From Lutjanus erythropterus (Eukaryota > Chordata > Actinopteri > Lutjaniformes > Lutjanidae): a DNA stretch of 64,000 bases. Shown here piece after piece: positions 12,540 through 23,885 of this stretch; the stretch's first letter is position 1; every line of letters starts with the position of its first letter. The notes under the pieces are model-generated. The model was given only the letters and a program-made list of their open reading frames with translations, was not told the origin of the DNA and did no database searches. The stretch spans positions 11,770,525 through 11,834,524 of the forward strand of contig CM034595.1 in the NCBI GenBank assembly GCA_020091685.1. The letters run 5' to 3'. A program made the translations under genes and the position numbers.

Positions 12540-13145
12540 CATTATTAACCTCCCATGTTTTCAGATGTCTGGAAGTCAGCTGTTGTTGCTCCAATACCTG
12601 TAATTACAGGCCCATCAGTATCTCTCAGTAATTTACTCTACCTACATTGTCAAAGGTTGCAGAGAAATTGGTAGCTGTGCAAGTCATCTGCCATCAGAGT
12701 ACCTGTTCTTTTGTACTACACACAATGCAGTTTGTCATGTCAATTATTCAACTGTTTTTTCTCCCAAAAAAATCAGATCTCTATTGGGTGAAGATGCTGT
12801 TGTCAGAGCTGTATTTCTTGATCTCAAGAAGGCATATTACCCCGTTAATCACAGAATTCGTATGTTATCTGACTTTGATTTTTATTCAGATGCACTTATA
12901 TTGATTGAATCATATCTGTTAAAAAGATCTCATTATGTCTGAAGACAGAATCATCACTTACCTGTCATCTGTTTGTCCACAGGTGTCCTGCAAGAATCTA
13001 CCAGGGGCCGATTGCCATTTACATTATACGTCAGTTATCTTTAATCTGTGTATCCTGACATCAACATCTAAATGTATGTGGATGACACTGTAATTTATTT
13101 ACATGATAGCAGTATGACACAATTTGCTAATAAACTCATAGTAAC
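12540..13145 (+). mobile_element. L2-type LINE reverse-transcriptase remnant
   Basis: Conceptual translation in shifting frames gives ordered RT landmarks. First is 'WKSAVVAPI...RPIS' (about 12570-12625). Next is 'FLDLKKAYYPVNHRI' (about 12808-12855), the A-motif region where LDLKKAFDTVNH is usual. Then comes a 'TGVLQE...PFTLYV' block (about 12983-13035), corresponding to GVPQGSxLGPLLF. The last is MYVDDTVIYLHD (about 13073-13110), the YADD catalytic box with Ala changed to Val. The set and spacing are typical of fish L2/Jockey-group LINEs. Many stops and frameshifts make it a dead fragment. Confidence 0.8.
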
Positions 13146-13344
13146 ACTTTACAGATCATCATGAGTTGCCTCTTAAAGAACTGAGACATGCATTCATGTT
13201 GTAATGTTAGAGTGGCACAGCAGCAACTGATAAAGTCTATTTGTTTGACAGACTGACGTAGACGTCAGTGTGATAAGAACTACCTAATATGAAACAAAGA
13301 TTATTCGACATGTACTTATTTATTTTAGTTTGTTTGATGTCCCT

Positions 13345-13480
13345 CCTATTAACAAGGGGAGACAGGATTTATGACCTGTACTTCAGCCAGCCACCAGGAG
13401 TCGGTCCAGATGCTTTGGTTTCACTTTTAGACCACTCATGTCGTCCATCTCTATATATGTAGTCTTTGGATCAGCCAGGC
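13345..13480. repeat. Dispersed teleost repeat fragment
   Basis: The order 'gacctgtacttcagccagcc', 'ccagatgctttggtttcact', 'gtcgtccatctctatatatg', 'tagtctttgg' matches the end of a common fish repeat ('catgacgtccatctttatatacagtctatgg'). The copy at 35762-36060 may be another part of the same family. Confidence 0.45.
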
Positions 13481-13929
13481 TGCTGCTTACTCCAAAATTG
13501 ACACTAACCAGTCACACAATAACACAAGCAAACTTACTGAAGCAGTGGTCGACCAGCAACTCCTGTGTTCTGAGAGGCAAAATGAGCGATTTTATTAAAG
13601 GAGTCTGGTGGCTTTTTAGTGCCCTGTTGAAAAGGCTGTGATGGCGATGTATTGAAAATGTTCTTAATATAGTGTCCACTTAAACTGATATTTTTTAGGT
13701 GTCTAAAATACATTTTTGCTGCTGACCCTGTCTCACCAGTTCATTGCTTAGCTTCCCACACTTCTGAGGGAGATGTCAATCAAACGTGAGCTGCTGCCTA
13801 CACAGTTCGAGAAATGGGCTAAATAGCAAAACGGGCTGTGTTTTGAACCAGGTTTTCTAATAGTTATGAGTCTTTATTTCACTCAGATCTTTATAGATGC
13901 ATGAATATATGCATTTTTACTATTTAAAG

Positions 13930-14790
13930 GGCGACAGCATCACAACAAAACAGAGTCACTCTCAGGTAAACGGGGAGGTTGAGGCTCTGTCAAAGAAATG
14001 TCATGAGATAAGAGTCATTTTCTTCCAAAAGGAGGACAAAAAGCTCCCCACCCAGTCAGAAGCTGAGACTTTCCACCAAGAAGTGGAGAATGTCCACAAG
14101 TAGTGAAAGTCCAAGGCCTCAACTGGTTCAGTGCAAGCATGACAGCCACATCAATTGCTCTGGAGACAGGAGCTACCCACCCTCCGCCAAGAGGTGACGG
14201 ATGTCCCCCAGGAATCAAACTGTCAGGCCCCAACTGGTCTAATGCGGCCAAGACGCCACGTCAAATATTCTGAATAGAAGAGCAGACTCTGATATTAGAA
14301 TACTGCAGAGAAAAGCTGACTGCTGAGTTGAGGACTTAAAGAGGCAGCTGGAGTAAAAAAAAAACAACTCCTTGAGCTGGGCTCTAAACTGAAAGCTCAG
14401 GAGGAGGCCAGTCCGGTGTTGAAGACAAGGTGGTCCTCATCCAGTAGATGTAGATCCAAACATGCAAGCAGTTTACAAAGGCCTTCTCCATGACGGACAC
14501 TGTGGGAGGTCATTCGTGAGGTCAACTCACCAAAGAGGGTCCAGGAAACATCAGAGGAGGACCAGGAAATATCAAGGACATCCAGGAAACACTGATGGAT
14601 GTCCAGGAAATATCAAAGGACATCCAGGAAACACAAAAAGAAGCTGTCTCTGTGGAGGATATTCAAGAAGGCTCTCACTCCAAAACACCTCTGCAAATAC
14701 AACCACTGGAAGGAGAAGCACGACTAAAAGTGAAACATAACCACACACGGACAGACAAAAACACAAGCAGAGACCCAGTTTTTATACATA
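13930..14790 (+). pseudogene. Decayed coiled-coil-like coding remnant, gene unknown
   Basis: Not recognised as a named gene. One frame from about 13929 to 14100 encodes a Glu/Lys/Gln-rich stretch (VNGEVEALSKKCHEI, AETFHQEVENVHK). After stops, the same frame resumes with LWRQELPTLRQEVTDVPQE near 14158-14214. The blocks around HQEVENV and RQEVTDV are copies with a 111-bp offset (37 codons). Near 14582-14790 another frame carries QETLMDVQEISKDIQETQKE, built of 7-residue units. Multiple stops and frame changes mean it cannot be translated as it stands. It could be a degenerate coiled-coil gene copy or a repeat-rich transposon relic. No poly(A) tail or target duplication is visible. Confidence 0.35.
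14541..14640. repeat. 21-bp minisatellite encoding heptads
   Basis: The word ccaggaaa recurs at 14541, 14562, 14582, 14603 and 14624, giving steps of 21, 20, 21 and 21 bp. A 21-bp step equals seven codons. The single 20-bp step breaks the reading frame between the second and third units. Confidence 0.8.
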
Positions 14791-17440
14791 CTTGACTTAT
14801 TCAGTCAACCTTTCTTTAATCTTGAATTAATTAATTAATTATTATTATTATTATTGTTGTTGTTATAACTGAATACTGTCCCTGCCCCCACTTGCTGCTC
14901 TCTGCCCTCATTTACGATCGGCCCATCAGCCCAGCACATCAGGGCTAGCAGCTTGACATGTGTCTCTACTGGAGGATGTGCTTGTCTTGAGTTGGGCAAA
15001 TGCTTTAATTAGGAAGCAGCAACATCAGAAATTGTTGTTTTTTCTTCAGCAGTAATTTAACACAGCTACAGTGCAGCTGAAAGCAAACATGAAACTGTAA
15101 GTCAAAGCAGATACCTGGAAGTACAAACGGAATTGTAAAAACGAGAAATCACAGAGGTTCAGTTAGAAGCTACAAAAGTACTGAGAGCTGAGACTTTTAC
15201 AAATGTTTTTCTCTTTGTTATGGGTTGACGAGATGTGCCCGTATTCCAGTTGGAAGCAGGTCAGACAAATACAAATATACATACAAATGACTGTCATTTA
15301 CAGACCACAGGGCAGTGCAGAGGTTTATTCCTGATAGACAGAAACAAGATGGTTTCTTTTTATCAGGACTTGGCATAGTCTCTCCTTGTTTAGTCCGGGT
15401 GCTCCGGTTTCCCCCCACAAATAAGAAAAAAATCAATAACTGGAATAAAAAATTATAAAAGAATAAATTCTTGAAATTTACTCACTTTCTGTATAATTGT
15501 ATTGCGGAACATGGTTCTGTTCAAGTATTCTTCAAAGTGTTTTCTGGCTGTTCAGAGTGTGACAATGAAATACTGTGTTTGCGGATTAGAAATGATTTAA
15601 TTTGACTGAGAGTTAAATTAATTCATTTCAAACCTGCAGTCTGTCACTGAGTGTTGGGGAGGGGGAGGCGGTGTTGTTTGTGTCTTGGTTTGTGGGACTT
15701 ATATAGTGTTGGGGGACCATGGCTCCAGCATGTCACCGAGCCAAACTTCAGCCCCATTCAGAAAATCCAGAACACGGAAATTGTGAACAAGTTATCTCCA
15801 CGTCTTTCTGTCTTTTCACATTTTCAGCAACTATTTTCAAACATTATACATGTTACATGTAAGTTGTGTTTAGAAGAAAAAAAAATCCATAAATTCTCTT
15901 TACAAAGACTTTAACTATTTTGTGTGTGTCAGTTTTGCCGGTGTTTGGCAGTCTGATGTGAAATTTTAGTACTTGAGAGATGTCAACACTTATAAACGTT
16001 ACAGTCTGTACCAAAAAAAAAACATTTAGGTTTTGTGCTACTTCTTCTTTTTCCACTATTTTTCAGTCATGAATAATCACAAAAAATTAGACTGATTGGT
16101 CTAGTAGTATTCCAGATTAGCTACAAGGTGTATGTCCAGTGATCACTCACGCACACACACTAAAGTGATTACTTGGCCTACGCCTGGTGGGAATAATTGC
16201 CACAATGGATCAAAGCTGTAGTTTTGTTTTAACTAGCTTTGGGCTACTGATCAGCATCTGTTTTAATGAATCATTAGCTATTGATTTGGTGAGGCACATG
16301 GCCATTAACTAACTATTAAGTACATATGTGGTTATGGTCATTGGTTTTGACACTGCCTGCCACACATCCACATTAATGTCTGAGGTCTGTGGGGCAGCTG
16401 CACAGTCAACACTGCTATGAAGTAACAGTATCCCATTGCAAAAATATGGATCTGACTCTGGCTTGTGGTAATTAACACATGAATTAAAAATATTAATTAA
16501 TGCTCAGTATTGATATGGAATTAATCCATGATGGCAGACTTAAAAGTAATTTGAATCAAATTGACTCTTTATTATTTGCTGATATGGTAAACTTTAATTT
16601 ATGACCAGTATTGTAAAGTGTTATCGAACTCTCAAACTTCATGGTTCACCTAACAGCACAGTTAAAGCAATGCTGTTTACACCTAAATGAGTCGATGTAA
16701 CATAATATGTTTGCTACATAGCTTTATATGGACTGTTTCACCATTGTTTATCACATGTAAACACGTTACCTTTCCTAATGGTTCCTCAGTACTGATAAAA
16801 GTGTGATGTAGCAAACCACAGTGATGTTAAATAAATCAGACAATGCATTAGCCATGTAGTGATATCCGCACCAGAAGGTAGCAAAATTTAAATACCTTTT
16901 ATATTCATAGTAACACAAAGGAATGCAAACAAGGTGTAATGTTTTTCTATACACTTAGTAACCTAACTTGTATATTCGGTACACCTAGTTAGAATAAATT
17001 CAGTTCAACACAACAGCTTTGCAGCAGAATTCACCTTTATGATGGTTAAACTGTTTTAGAGGAGTTAATTCAACTTCAGGGTCACTTTGGAGGCTGTTGG
17101 TAGCGCTGTTACAAAGAAGTGTTAACTCTAATTATTATATTTAGTCTACCCTCATCCACATAAATTGCCTATTAGAAGCTACTTTATCATGTTTTCAAAT
17201 AGTATTTTTCAGTTTAACAAGAGAAAAGGCTTCAAGGCTGACTGAGTGGTTAGTATCACGTGTATCGGGTTGACTACCCCACTTCTAATTTTAAAAAGCA
17301 GTGCATAATGGTTGGCTTTTCAATAGATCTTTTTATGGAAGATACCATTGGAAAGGCACAGCTGTCAATAATAAAAATGAATTGTGATCCATTTGCTGCT
17401 TTAGTTTCAGGGCTCTGGTTCATGTCAGCTCTCTGTCACG
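14791..17440. other. Intergenic sequence, one dispersed repeat segment
   Basis: There is a short (ATT)n/(GTT)n run at about 14840-14866. A segment at 15150-15220 is shared with 21.4 kb and is listed separately. I see no gene. Regions 16050-17440 are AT-rich with no pattern. Confidence 0.4.
15150..15220 (+). repeat. Dispersed repeat, copy 1 (pair with 21361-21440)
   Basis: The 20-mer at 15171-15190 (tacaaaagtactgagagctg) is identical to 21381-21400. Flanking words (cagttagaag / cagttataag before, agacttttac / gacttttaaa after, ctctttgtt / ctctctgttc further on) also align. The family is unknown to me. Confidence 0.7.
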
Positions 17441-18480
17441 TCGTCATGACTTACTGGGAACCATCATTAATGTTATTAATAATGCCTGCGCTTTTGCCAA
17501 AATCAGACTTTTTTTCCTCATATGTGACTTGTTTTTTTCATGACAGTGTGAACAGATCACACAGATCACATTGAATCTTTCCAATTCTGATTGGGCCACT
17601 TTAATATGTGATCCTAAATCAGATACAGCTCATTTTTTTGCAAGGCAACTTCAGTGTGATCAGTTATATTGGAATTTGTGCAACTTTTACGTCACTCTGC
17701 AGGGTTTTTCCTGGCTCAAATGAGACTTTGGTGGTACCTAGTGTTGTAACAATACCAAAGTTTTCACTTCAATACCAACACCCAGTTTAGTATGATGATA
17801 CTCAACGCCAAAACAATACTTGAGACTGAAGTGCTACTAGTTTGATACTCAATACCTAACAGATCAGAAACAGAACATCCACAGGGGAGTGGTGCTTCTT
17901 GACAGAGTCACACACATCACCATCATGTCAGCACAGTGCTACAGCTGCAGTTACAAATGATAGAAATCCACTGAGAGCATTGCTATTTAGTGCTTTCTGT
18001 AAGACACCCATCTCAAGAGCTGGAGGCAAGGCCGCCTTGCAAGTGGCCGCCTTGTAATTCTCAGCACTGTGCCGTGAGAGTCTTGTGGAGAGACACTGAC
18101 AGCTTAAGTTAAAAGTAGCCCTGGACATCCTGACATTTTGGATGAAATTTGAGCATTCATGTAACAATCTCACCACTCCTTACTCCTGACTCTGCATCCA
18201 CACTCTACTATGTAAAGTAATAGTAGCCACTGCTCCACAAAATTAAAAATTGATCTCTTTCTCCTTATCCACGCTCGTCTGCTCACAGATGTGCGAACTT
18301 CCATCATCTGTCAACTTCAATGAAACTGTAAAAAAACACATGACGTTATTGTTCTTTCAAGGGTTAGTTCATGACCGTGACCAGTTCACCCTGGATCTGA
18401 TATTGGCCACATTTAAAAAATAATATGAACTGCCAAACAAAAAAATCAAATCTGAGCAATAAATCACAATTGAGCTTTAC
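17440..18480. mobile_element. Probable hAT-like element split by later insertions
   Basis: The left part (about 17520-17720) has words such as 'tctgattgggccact', 'aatcagatacagctca' and 'tcagtgtgatcag'. The right part (about 18390-18480) has 'ggatctgatattggccacat', 'actgccaaacaaaaaaatca' and 'aatctgagca'. These recall a fish element built from 'cagatctgatttgggtcaca'-like words in inverted arrangement. Between them, 17737-17850 contains 'gttgtaacaataccaaag' and 'tttgatactcaatacc', words of a different element. Boundaries are not resolved. Confidence 0.35.
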
Positions 18481-19102
18481 AAGCCCTCAGGCGATGTTTG
18501 TACTGTAGCTGCTTTTGTAGGATAAGACTTTCAGGCTGACTTGCACTCAAAACAAATCACTGTTAAACTAAAATGCAACTGACGGTCATTTTATAGTTTG
18601 ATGTTCACAATTGTCTTCTTCACTGTTGATTGCCTGAGGAAGCCCAAGCCCCATCCAAGGTCTTAACAGAGCGGATTAATTTCTCTGAGCATAGATTGTA
18701 CTATTGCCAAGAAAACATGAGCCAACATAGAAGGAGAAGTATTTGCTCTCAGCCCATAAAATACATAAGATTGATGTGGTGTTTGATAAGCCAAAAGGAA
18801 GCCTGTCTTGGCCATACTCCACCTTACCTCTTTCCACCTCTCCCTACAGCAGACTTTAGCTGACATGACTTCTCAGGTGGCAGCCTGCACCAACGCAACG
18901 CACGACCCCGTTTGTGCATCCACTCTACATTTGACCGCATGACCAGAAATACAACACATGGTCACAGGAGGGAAGTCTGACAAATTTATCACCCACTTAC
19001 TCACCCTTTGTGAATTTAGACCACGGATATTTCACAGACAGGCACGACTACGACTACATTGTCGTCAGGGTGAGGAGATTTCAATTTGTGTGAGGGGTGG
19101 GG
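18481..19102. other. Intergenic sequence, no recognised feature
   Basis: Short overlapping frames at 18630-18866 on both strands are not recognisable. Nothing else was seen. Confidence 0.4.
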
Positions 19103-20160
19103 TAGGGTTGGGAAGAAATTCAGTAGCTACCAGAAATAACTAAATTGTGTGGGGAAAAAGCCCAAATTAATAAATGGGAAAACAGAGCACACTTGGATGA
19201 CCCCTTGGAAGAAAACATCACAGTGGCTTTAATCTTTTGGCCGTTGTGGTAGAGGACGTGTAGACTGAAGACAACCAATGCAAAGGGCTGTGTTGTTTGT
19301 GGTACTGCTTCAGGTGCTGTGGACGAGGGATAGGTATCATTACAGATGTACAACATAAACAGATATGGTACTGGTACCAGTACCTGGAATTCAGTACTCA
19401 TATCAAAGGTTACCTTTTTTCAGTACTTTATTCTCTTTGTGCTAACAAATCTGAGTTGTAAAAAATACAAATTTCAAAACTGTTTCGAACATTTTACACA
19501 TCACACAAAGTAAAATCTCTCCCTACTTCCCTCTTACCTCCCAAAACCATCCCTACAACCTTTACTATGTCACCAGGTAGTCGTTACAGTTCTCATATAC
19601 TGTATTTTGCATACATAAAGAGCTTAAGTCACGCTCCCTCTGGTGTGTCACTTGGGACCTAAATTCGGAAAAAAAACATGAACGGTAGTTTATGGTGAAC
19701 TGTGACTTTGCCAAGCATTACAGATATGTCATTTTTTCAATTGACAACATAATTCTACAAGTCAAGTCTCTAGCATAGCTTAGTGTGAAATTGTCCTCGT
19801 CTCGCCCAGTATACATAATTCACACCAATCTCGCTGATCCATGTAATCTTATCTTGACTGAAGTGTTTTATCCAGTGACTCCTGGTGCTTTTATCAACAG
19901 TCTATCTGCAGTATGAGGAAGAGCTGATAGCTCGAAATGTCACGCCAATAAATTTTCATACGGGAGACTGTTTGGTGTGCAGATCTTTTCTTCTCAAAAA
20001 AACCTAAAACAGTAATTTGTGTGACCTACTGCAGTAACTCTGAGGACCCCCTGTTGAAGACTAAGTTGCTCTCTCACACACTGCGCTTTCAGGTACTGAA
20101 ATTTGGCATACATTGATTCACCGTGAATCAGTACTCCGTAGTTTGGTACCCAACCCTACT
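19103..20160. mobile_element. Candidate TIR element with 'gggttgggtacc' ends
   Basis: The right end reads gtttggtacccaaccctact, the mirror of the 'tagggttgggtaccgaa' start typical of a teleost element. A left end gtagggttgggaagaa lies at about 19101-19117. Inside the left arm are ggtactggtaccagtacctg and ttcagtactcat; inside the right arm are ggtactgaaatttggcat and aatcagtactccgtag. The left boundary match is imperfect. The interior carries an unrelated retroelement tail at 19890-19995. Confidence 0.4.
19890..19995 (+). mobile_element. Retroelement 3' tail-like segment
   Basis: The words 'tatgaggaagagctgatagc', 'tcgaaatgtcacgccaataa' and 'catacgggagactgtttggt' fit the 'gaagagct-atagctcgaaacgt-acgccaataaa' tail that I associate with Penelope-like or other non-LTR elements of fish. 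There is no coding part. The clade assignment is tentative. Confidence 0.35.
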
Positions 20161-20723
20161 GGTTGCACAATGAAATACAAATCCAGGAAGTCCAGATGGA
20201 GCAATAGATTCATGAGTTTGTGCAGAACAGACACCAGAATGCTGCACACTATTTTACAAAAGTCTGAGGATTTTACAGCCCTGGATAGTTAACACGGCAG
20301 CAATAATTTATCTTTTGTCGCAACCATCAGCAGGTAAGCATTAGAAATAGAGTTCACATAAGGAAGTCGCATACCAGGATTGTGAGCTTGCATGGATTTG
20401 ACTAGCCAACACATTTCGCCAGAAGATGCATTGCAGTCCAGAAAAAATAGAGCCAAGTTCAACTTCCTTGCTGGACGACACCGCGCTCTTCTGCTGGAGT
20501 CCCTCTTACATTGGCATCCGCACTGTGTCGACAGAGCGGTGTCATTGAAATGAACGAGAAAACTGGATTTATTTATTTTTTTAAACACAGGCTTGAAGAA
20601 CACGACCTTGGACTCTCAACTACCATCATTAAAATACCAAATCAGGGAAGAAAAAAAAATGCCGTTCTTAACTCCGGTAGAGTTCCAGAGACTTGGAGAG
20701 CTGGCGACGCATGGTGGCCTAAC
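20161..20723. other. Intergenic sequence, possible unclassified repeat
   Basis: The segment 20320-20540 is richer in GC and CpG than its flanks and includes 'gctggacgacaccgcgctct'. Its texture suggests part of an old element, but I cannot name it and see no inverted ends. Confidence 0.3.
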
Positions 20724-21190
20724 ACCGGGGTCTACAACCTTTGCACTCAAAAGAGCCATTTGGGAAAAAAAAAGAAAATCTGGAGCCGCAATATTAAAAT
20801 TTCTTTTTCCCCCTGAGACTTTTCTTCTTTTGAATTTGGCATCCAAGGCTCAAGTCTTATGGCTATCCACCTGCAAAATTTTAAGGAAAAGATGCAGAGG
20901 CATTGCTGTAGGCTATGATGCATAATTTGAACGATTAAATGAAATCACTAAGTATATGAAATTAGGTGTCAAAAATCATGAAAAAATTAGCAGCTTATTC
21001 TGCTCTGAAACGCTGTTTTCAATCTTTTTACATGTTTTCAGCAACTATTCCCTAACATCTATAATGCGTTTTGAAGAAAAACTTTTCATTTCCATGTAAT
21101 TTTTTTTTTATTATTATTATTTACAAAACTGCAGGGAGCCAATGGAGAGGGGGAAAAAAGCCACATGGAGCTGCAGGTACCCAACCCCTG
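20724..21190. mobile_element. hAT-like MITE with 'aagagccac' ends
   Basis: The left end runs 'accggggtctacaacctttg', 'actcaaaagagccatttggg', 'atctggagccgcaatatta'. The right end runs 'aaaaaagccacatggagctg', 'caggtacccaacccctggtg'. These are the inverted ends of a repeat that usually reads 'ggggtcggcaacctttaa...aaagagccac' and '...ggagccgcaggttgccgacccc'. Such 'agagccacatgtggctc' ends are typical of hAT-derived elements. An open frame of about 110 codons at 20593-20925 crosses the left end and has no known homologue, so I do not treat it as a gene. Confidence 0.6.
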
Positions 21191-21360
21191 GTGTACCACC
21201 TTAATAAAGCCCCTTTTACACTGGAAGAAAACCCACTAACACCCATTAAGTCTGGCTTCTGTCCTCAGTGGGAAATTGTACAATTCTGCTTCAATTCTGA
21301 TCAGCAGTTTTCAGCTTAGGCAGTGAAGACCTGAGACCAAAGCAAAATAAATTTCAAACC

Positions 21361-21440
21361 ACAGATATTCAGTTATAAGATACAAAAGTACTGAGAGCTG
21401 AACATACAGAGACTTTTAAAAACATCTTTCTCTCTGTTCT
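21361..21440 (+). repeat. Dispersed repeat, copy 2 (pair with 15150-15220)
   Basis: It contains the same 20-mer, tacaaaagtactgagagctg, at 21381-21400 with alignable flanks. Compared with copy 1 it has about 7-8 extra bases (acatacag) after the shared core. Confidence 0.7.
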
Positions 21441-21845
21441 TCTGCGCAGACATGAGTTGAGTCTTGGCTTTCTAGCACACATTAGAAAAGAAATGGTTCT
21501 ACTGGGAATGGGAAAACGGTCAATCACATTTTTAGCAGGTTCAGCTGTGTTTAAAAACCTGCATTGACGTGCTAAGTTTGGTATAAAAAACGGCATCACA
21601 GTGTGACACTCAGCTAAGCTCTAAAATTACATACAGGTGAACTTCAATCATGAAGCCAACAGTCAGTGTGGGTCAAAATGCCATAACAAGCTGTTTTATG
21701 GGTCACTAACATCAATTAAAAAGGTTAACAAAATAGCATATCTCGCCGCAGGGGGTGGTGGCACACCAGTCAGCAGGCTGGTGCACTGGTAGTATACTAT
21801 AAGTGAACGAAAGATTCCATATTTACACAATATATACAAATAAAT

Positions 21846-21935
21846 TACCTCAGAGTGCATTCACACCCCATACATTACCTTTAAAATCAATCCAATACCT
21901 CAGGGTGCATTTTGCACCCCTACATTACCTCTACA
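21846..21935. repeat. Two-unit tandem repeat, about 48 bp
   Basis: The words 'ttacctcagagtgcattcac' and 'atacctcagggtgcattttg' each lead into 'acccc-tacattacct'. That makes two imperfect tandem units. Confidence 0.55.
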
Positions 21936-22739
21936 AACAAATAATCTCAAACAGAAGTTGAGTACACTCAGTAGCATGAGTGAAGCTTACACACCTGTGC
22001 TTCATGGGCCTCTTAACAACTCAGGTGCTCTCCTCCTGATTGGCCAATTGTACCTGACTCTCAGTATCCCCCAGCTACAATCAGTATCTAACTACAATAT
22101 TTACAAGATGTAAGTAAAGATATTCCTGCATTGGACTTACACTACTTGCTTCCAACATACACACACATCTGATTTTAAGATGAGTGTATGAGGCCATCCT
22201 TACCCCATACTGTGTCAGCAATTTAAATGGATTCCAGATGATAACATACTGTATTCTGTACTGTATATTCCTCACCGCCCTGAGTTTCCTTACCAAGCTT
22301 GAGTTTTCCTATCCAACAGGTATCCCTTAGCACCTGCAGGACTCTCGAGCTGACAGGAGCCTCCAATTTTAATACAATGCTTGGATGATTCAAGTTCAGT
22401 CTGATATTTATGTAAGATGATTACAAGTGGAGGGGTCTTATTTTCTGACTGGTAACTATAACACTGAGAGATCTGGATCTCAATATGGGAAATTTAACAA
22501 ATGATGAGTAGTAGTTGGAGAAAAAAACAAAACATTTCTTTGCATGTTTTGGAAGAAATGCCATATGGGTTTGATATGCTCTATCTTGAAGCCATTAGGG
22601 TGCAAGGCTGGTTGGGTGACAGTAAAGATCCGAATCTCCGATCAAAACAGCTTTTGATTGTGATCTTGAGTCAAACAATATGCGATCCATATGGTGGAAA
22701 GTATGGTCTGCCTTTAATTTAGCAATGTGTGTGAAACAT
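21936..22739. other. Intergenic sequence, no recognised feature
   Basis: Overlapping short frames only. Nothing supported. Confidence 0.4.
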
Positions 22740-23110
22740 TTAAATGTCCAATGTGAAAGATTTATGAGGATTTACTGGCAGAATATGGCAGAAATAGAAT
22801 AGAATATTCATAAGTAGATTTTCATGTTGCATGATAAGCTTAAAATAAGAATAGTTGTGTTTTTGTTACCTTAAAATGAGCGGTTTAAATCTGCAGAACA
22901 TGCAGGTACTCTTCCATGTAATCCGCCAAGTTGCACTGCCATGTTTCTACAGTGGCCCTGAATGGACAAACCAAACATTCACTCTAGATACAGCTGTTCA
23001 TATTTTGTGCAAGTTTTTGTGGTCACAACTGGTTCTCCTACACACTTAGAGAGGGAGAGTGACATGAGGTGTTTGCAATCTGCAAGCTCACCACTAGATG
23101 CCATTTGTCT
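22740..23110. mobile_element. TTAA-flanked MITE family A, copy 1
   Basis: It starts at a TTAA (22740-22743), followed by atgtccaatgtgaaagattt. It then carries the family-A word series: 'tactggcagaatatggcaga', 'aatattcataagtag', 'gttgtgtttttgttacctta', 'catgtttctacagtggccct', 'gaatggacaaaccaaaca', 'ggttctcctacacactta', 'gcaagctcaccactagatgc'. The far end is degraded. TTAA flanks are typical of piggyBac-type elements, so this is probably a piggyBac-related MITE. There is no coding capacity. Confidence 0.75.
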
Positions 23111-23344
23111 ATATCTCACACCACACTAGAGTCCTGCAGTGAAACAGGTACCTGCCCAATTAAAGTTGTGTCATTGGTAAAAAATATATTATAAATTCAC
23201 TAAATTCACTAACTGCAGGCGGGCAGCGGGTGAGAACAGTAATATTAAATGCAGAATACAATAACATGTTTTTTTCCTGGAAAAAAAATGAAAATAATAG
23301 CTCAGTCATGTTGATTTTCCCTGTACAACATCCTTACTGGCAGG

Positions 23345-23885
23345 CCTCCCTGCATGTATTTTCAAACCCCTGCAGATGATCCAGATCAGGGCGGCACATC
23401 TGGTTTACAGCCAGCCCGAAGCAGATAGCTCCACTGGCTTCCAGTTGTTGCACGCATCAAATTCAAAACCCTGACACTCGCTTACAAAACCGCAACTGAA
23501 CCAGCTCCCGCCTACCTGAACTCCCTCATCCAGGTGAACGCTCCCTCTCGCTTGCTACGCTCTGCAAATGAAAGGTGCTTGATTCAACCACCACAACAGG
23601 GCCCAAAGTCGCTACCTTTGCTTATGTAGTTCCGCAATGGTGGAACAAGTTACCAAACTGTTGATCCGCAGAGTCCCTCTCAGTCTTTAAGAGAAGACTA
23701 AAGATCCAGCTCTCTCACGAACATGTCTACAATTGATGGACTGCAAAAAATACACAATACATCCTATGCACAACTTTGCACTATGGCGATTACTCATGCT
23801 GTTTTTTCCTGATTTGATCCTTGTTTGCGTTCTGTCAGCTCTTTGATGTACGTAATTTTCGATAAAGCATCTGCTAAATGAAGTG
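23345..23885 (+). mobile_element. L2-type LINE C-terminus and 3' UTR
   Basis: The translated order fits the end of fish L2 ORF2. A 'RAAHLVYSQP' block (about 23390) is followed by frames giving 'LTKPQLNQLPP', 'AMVEQVTKL' and similar. With frameshifts these correspond to the usual 'RAAARLV...IxFKTLTLAYKT...PAYLNSL...PSRxLRSA...PxWWNKLP...FKRRLK' series. The 3' tail 'tttcgataaagcatctgcta' is the typical 'gataaaagcgtctgctaaatg' L2-like tail. The copy is dead: frames shift repeatedly and there is no intact reading frame. Confidence 0.75.

Noticed and set aside
14821-14870. Possible regulatory TAATTA cluster
   Set aside because: It is a plain (TTAA)/(ATT)/(GTT) simple repeat.
20593-20925. 110-codon open frame with a plausible globular composition
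   Set aside because: It starts outside and runs across the terminus of a hAT-like MITE and has no recognisable domain, so it is an accidental frame.
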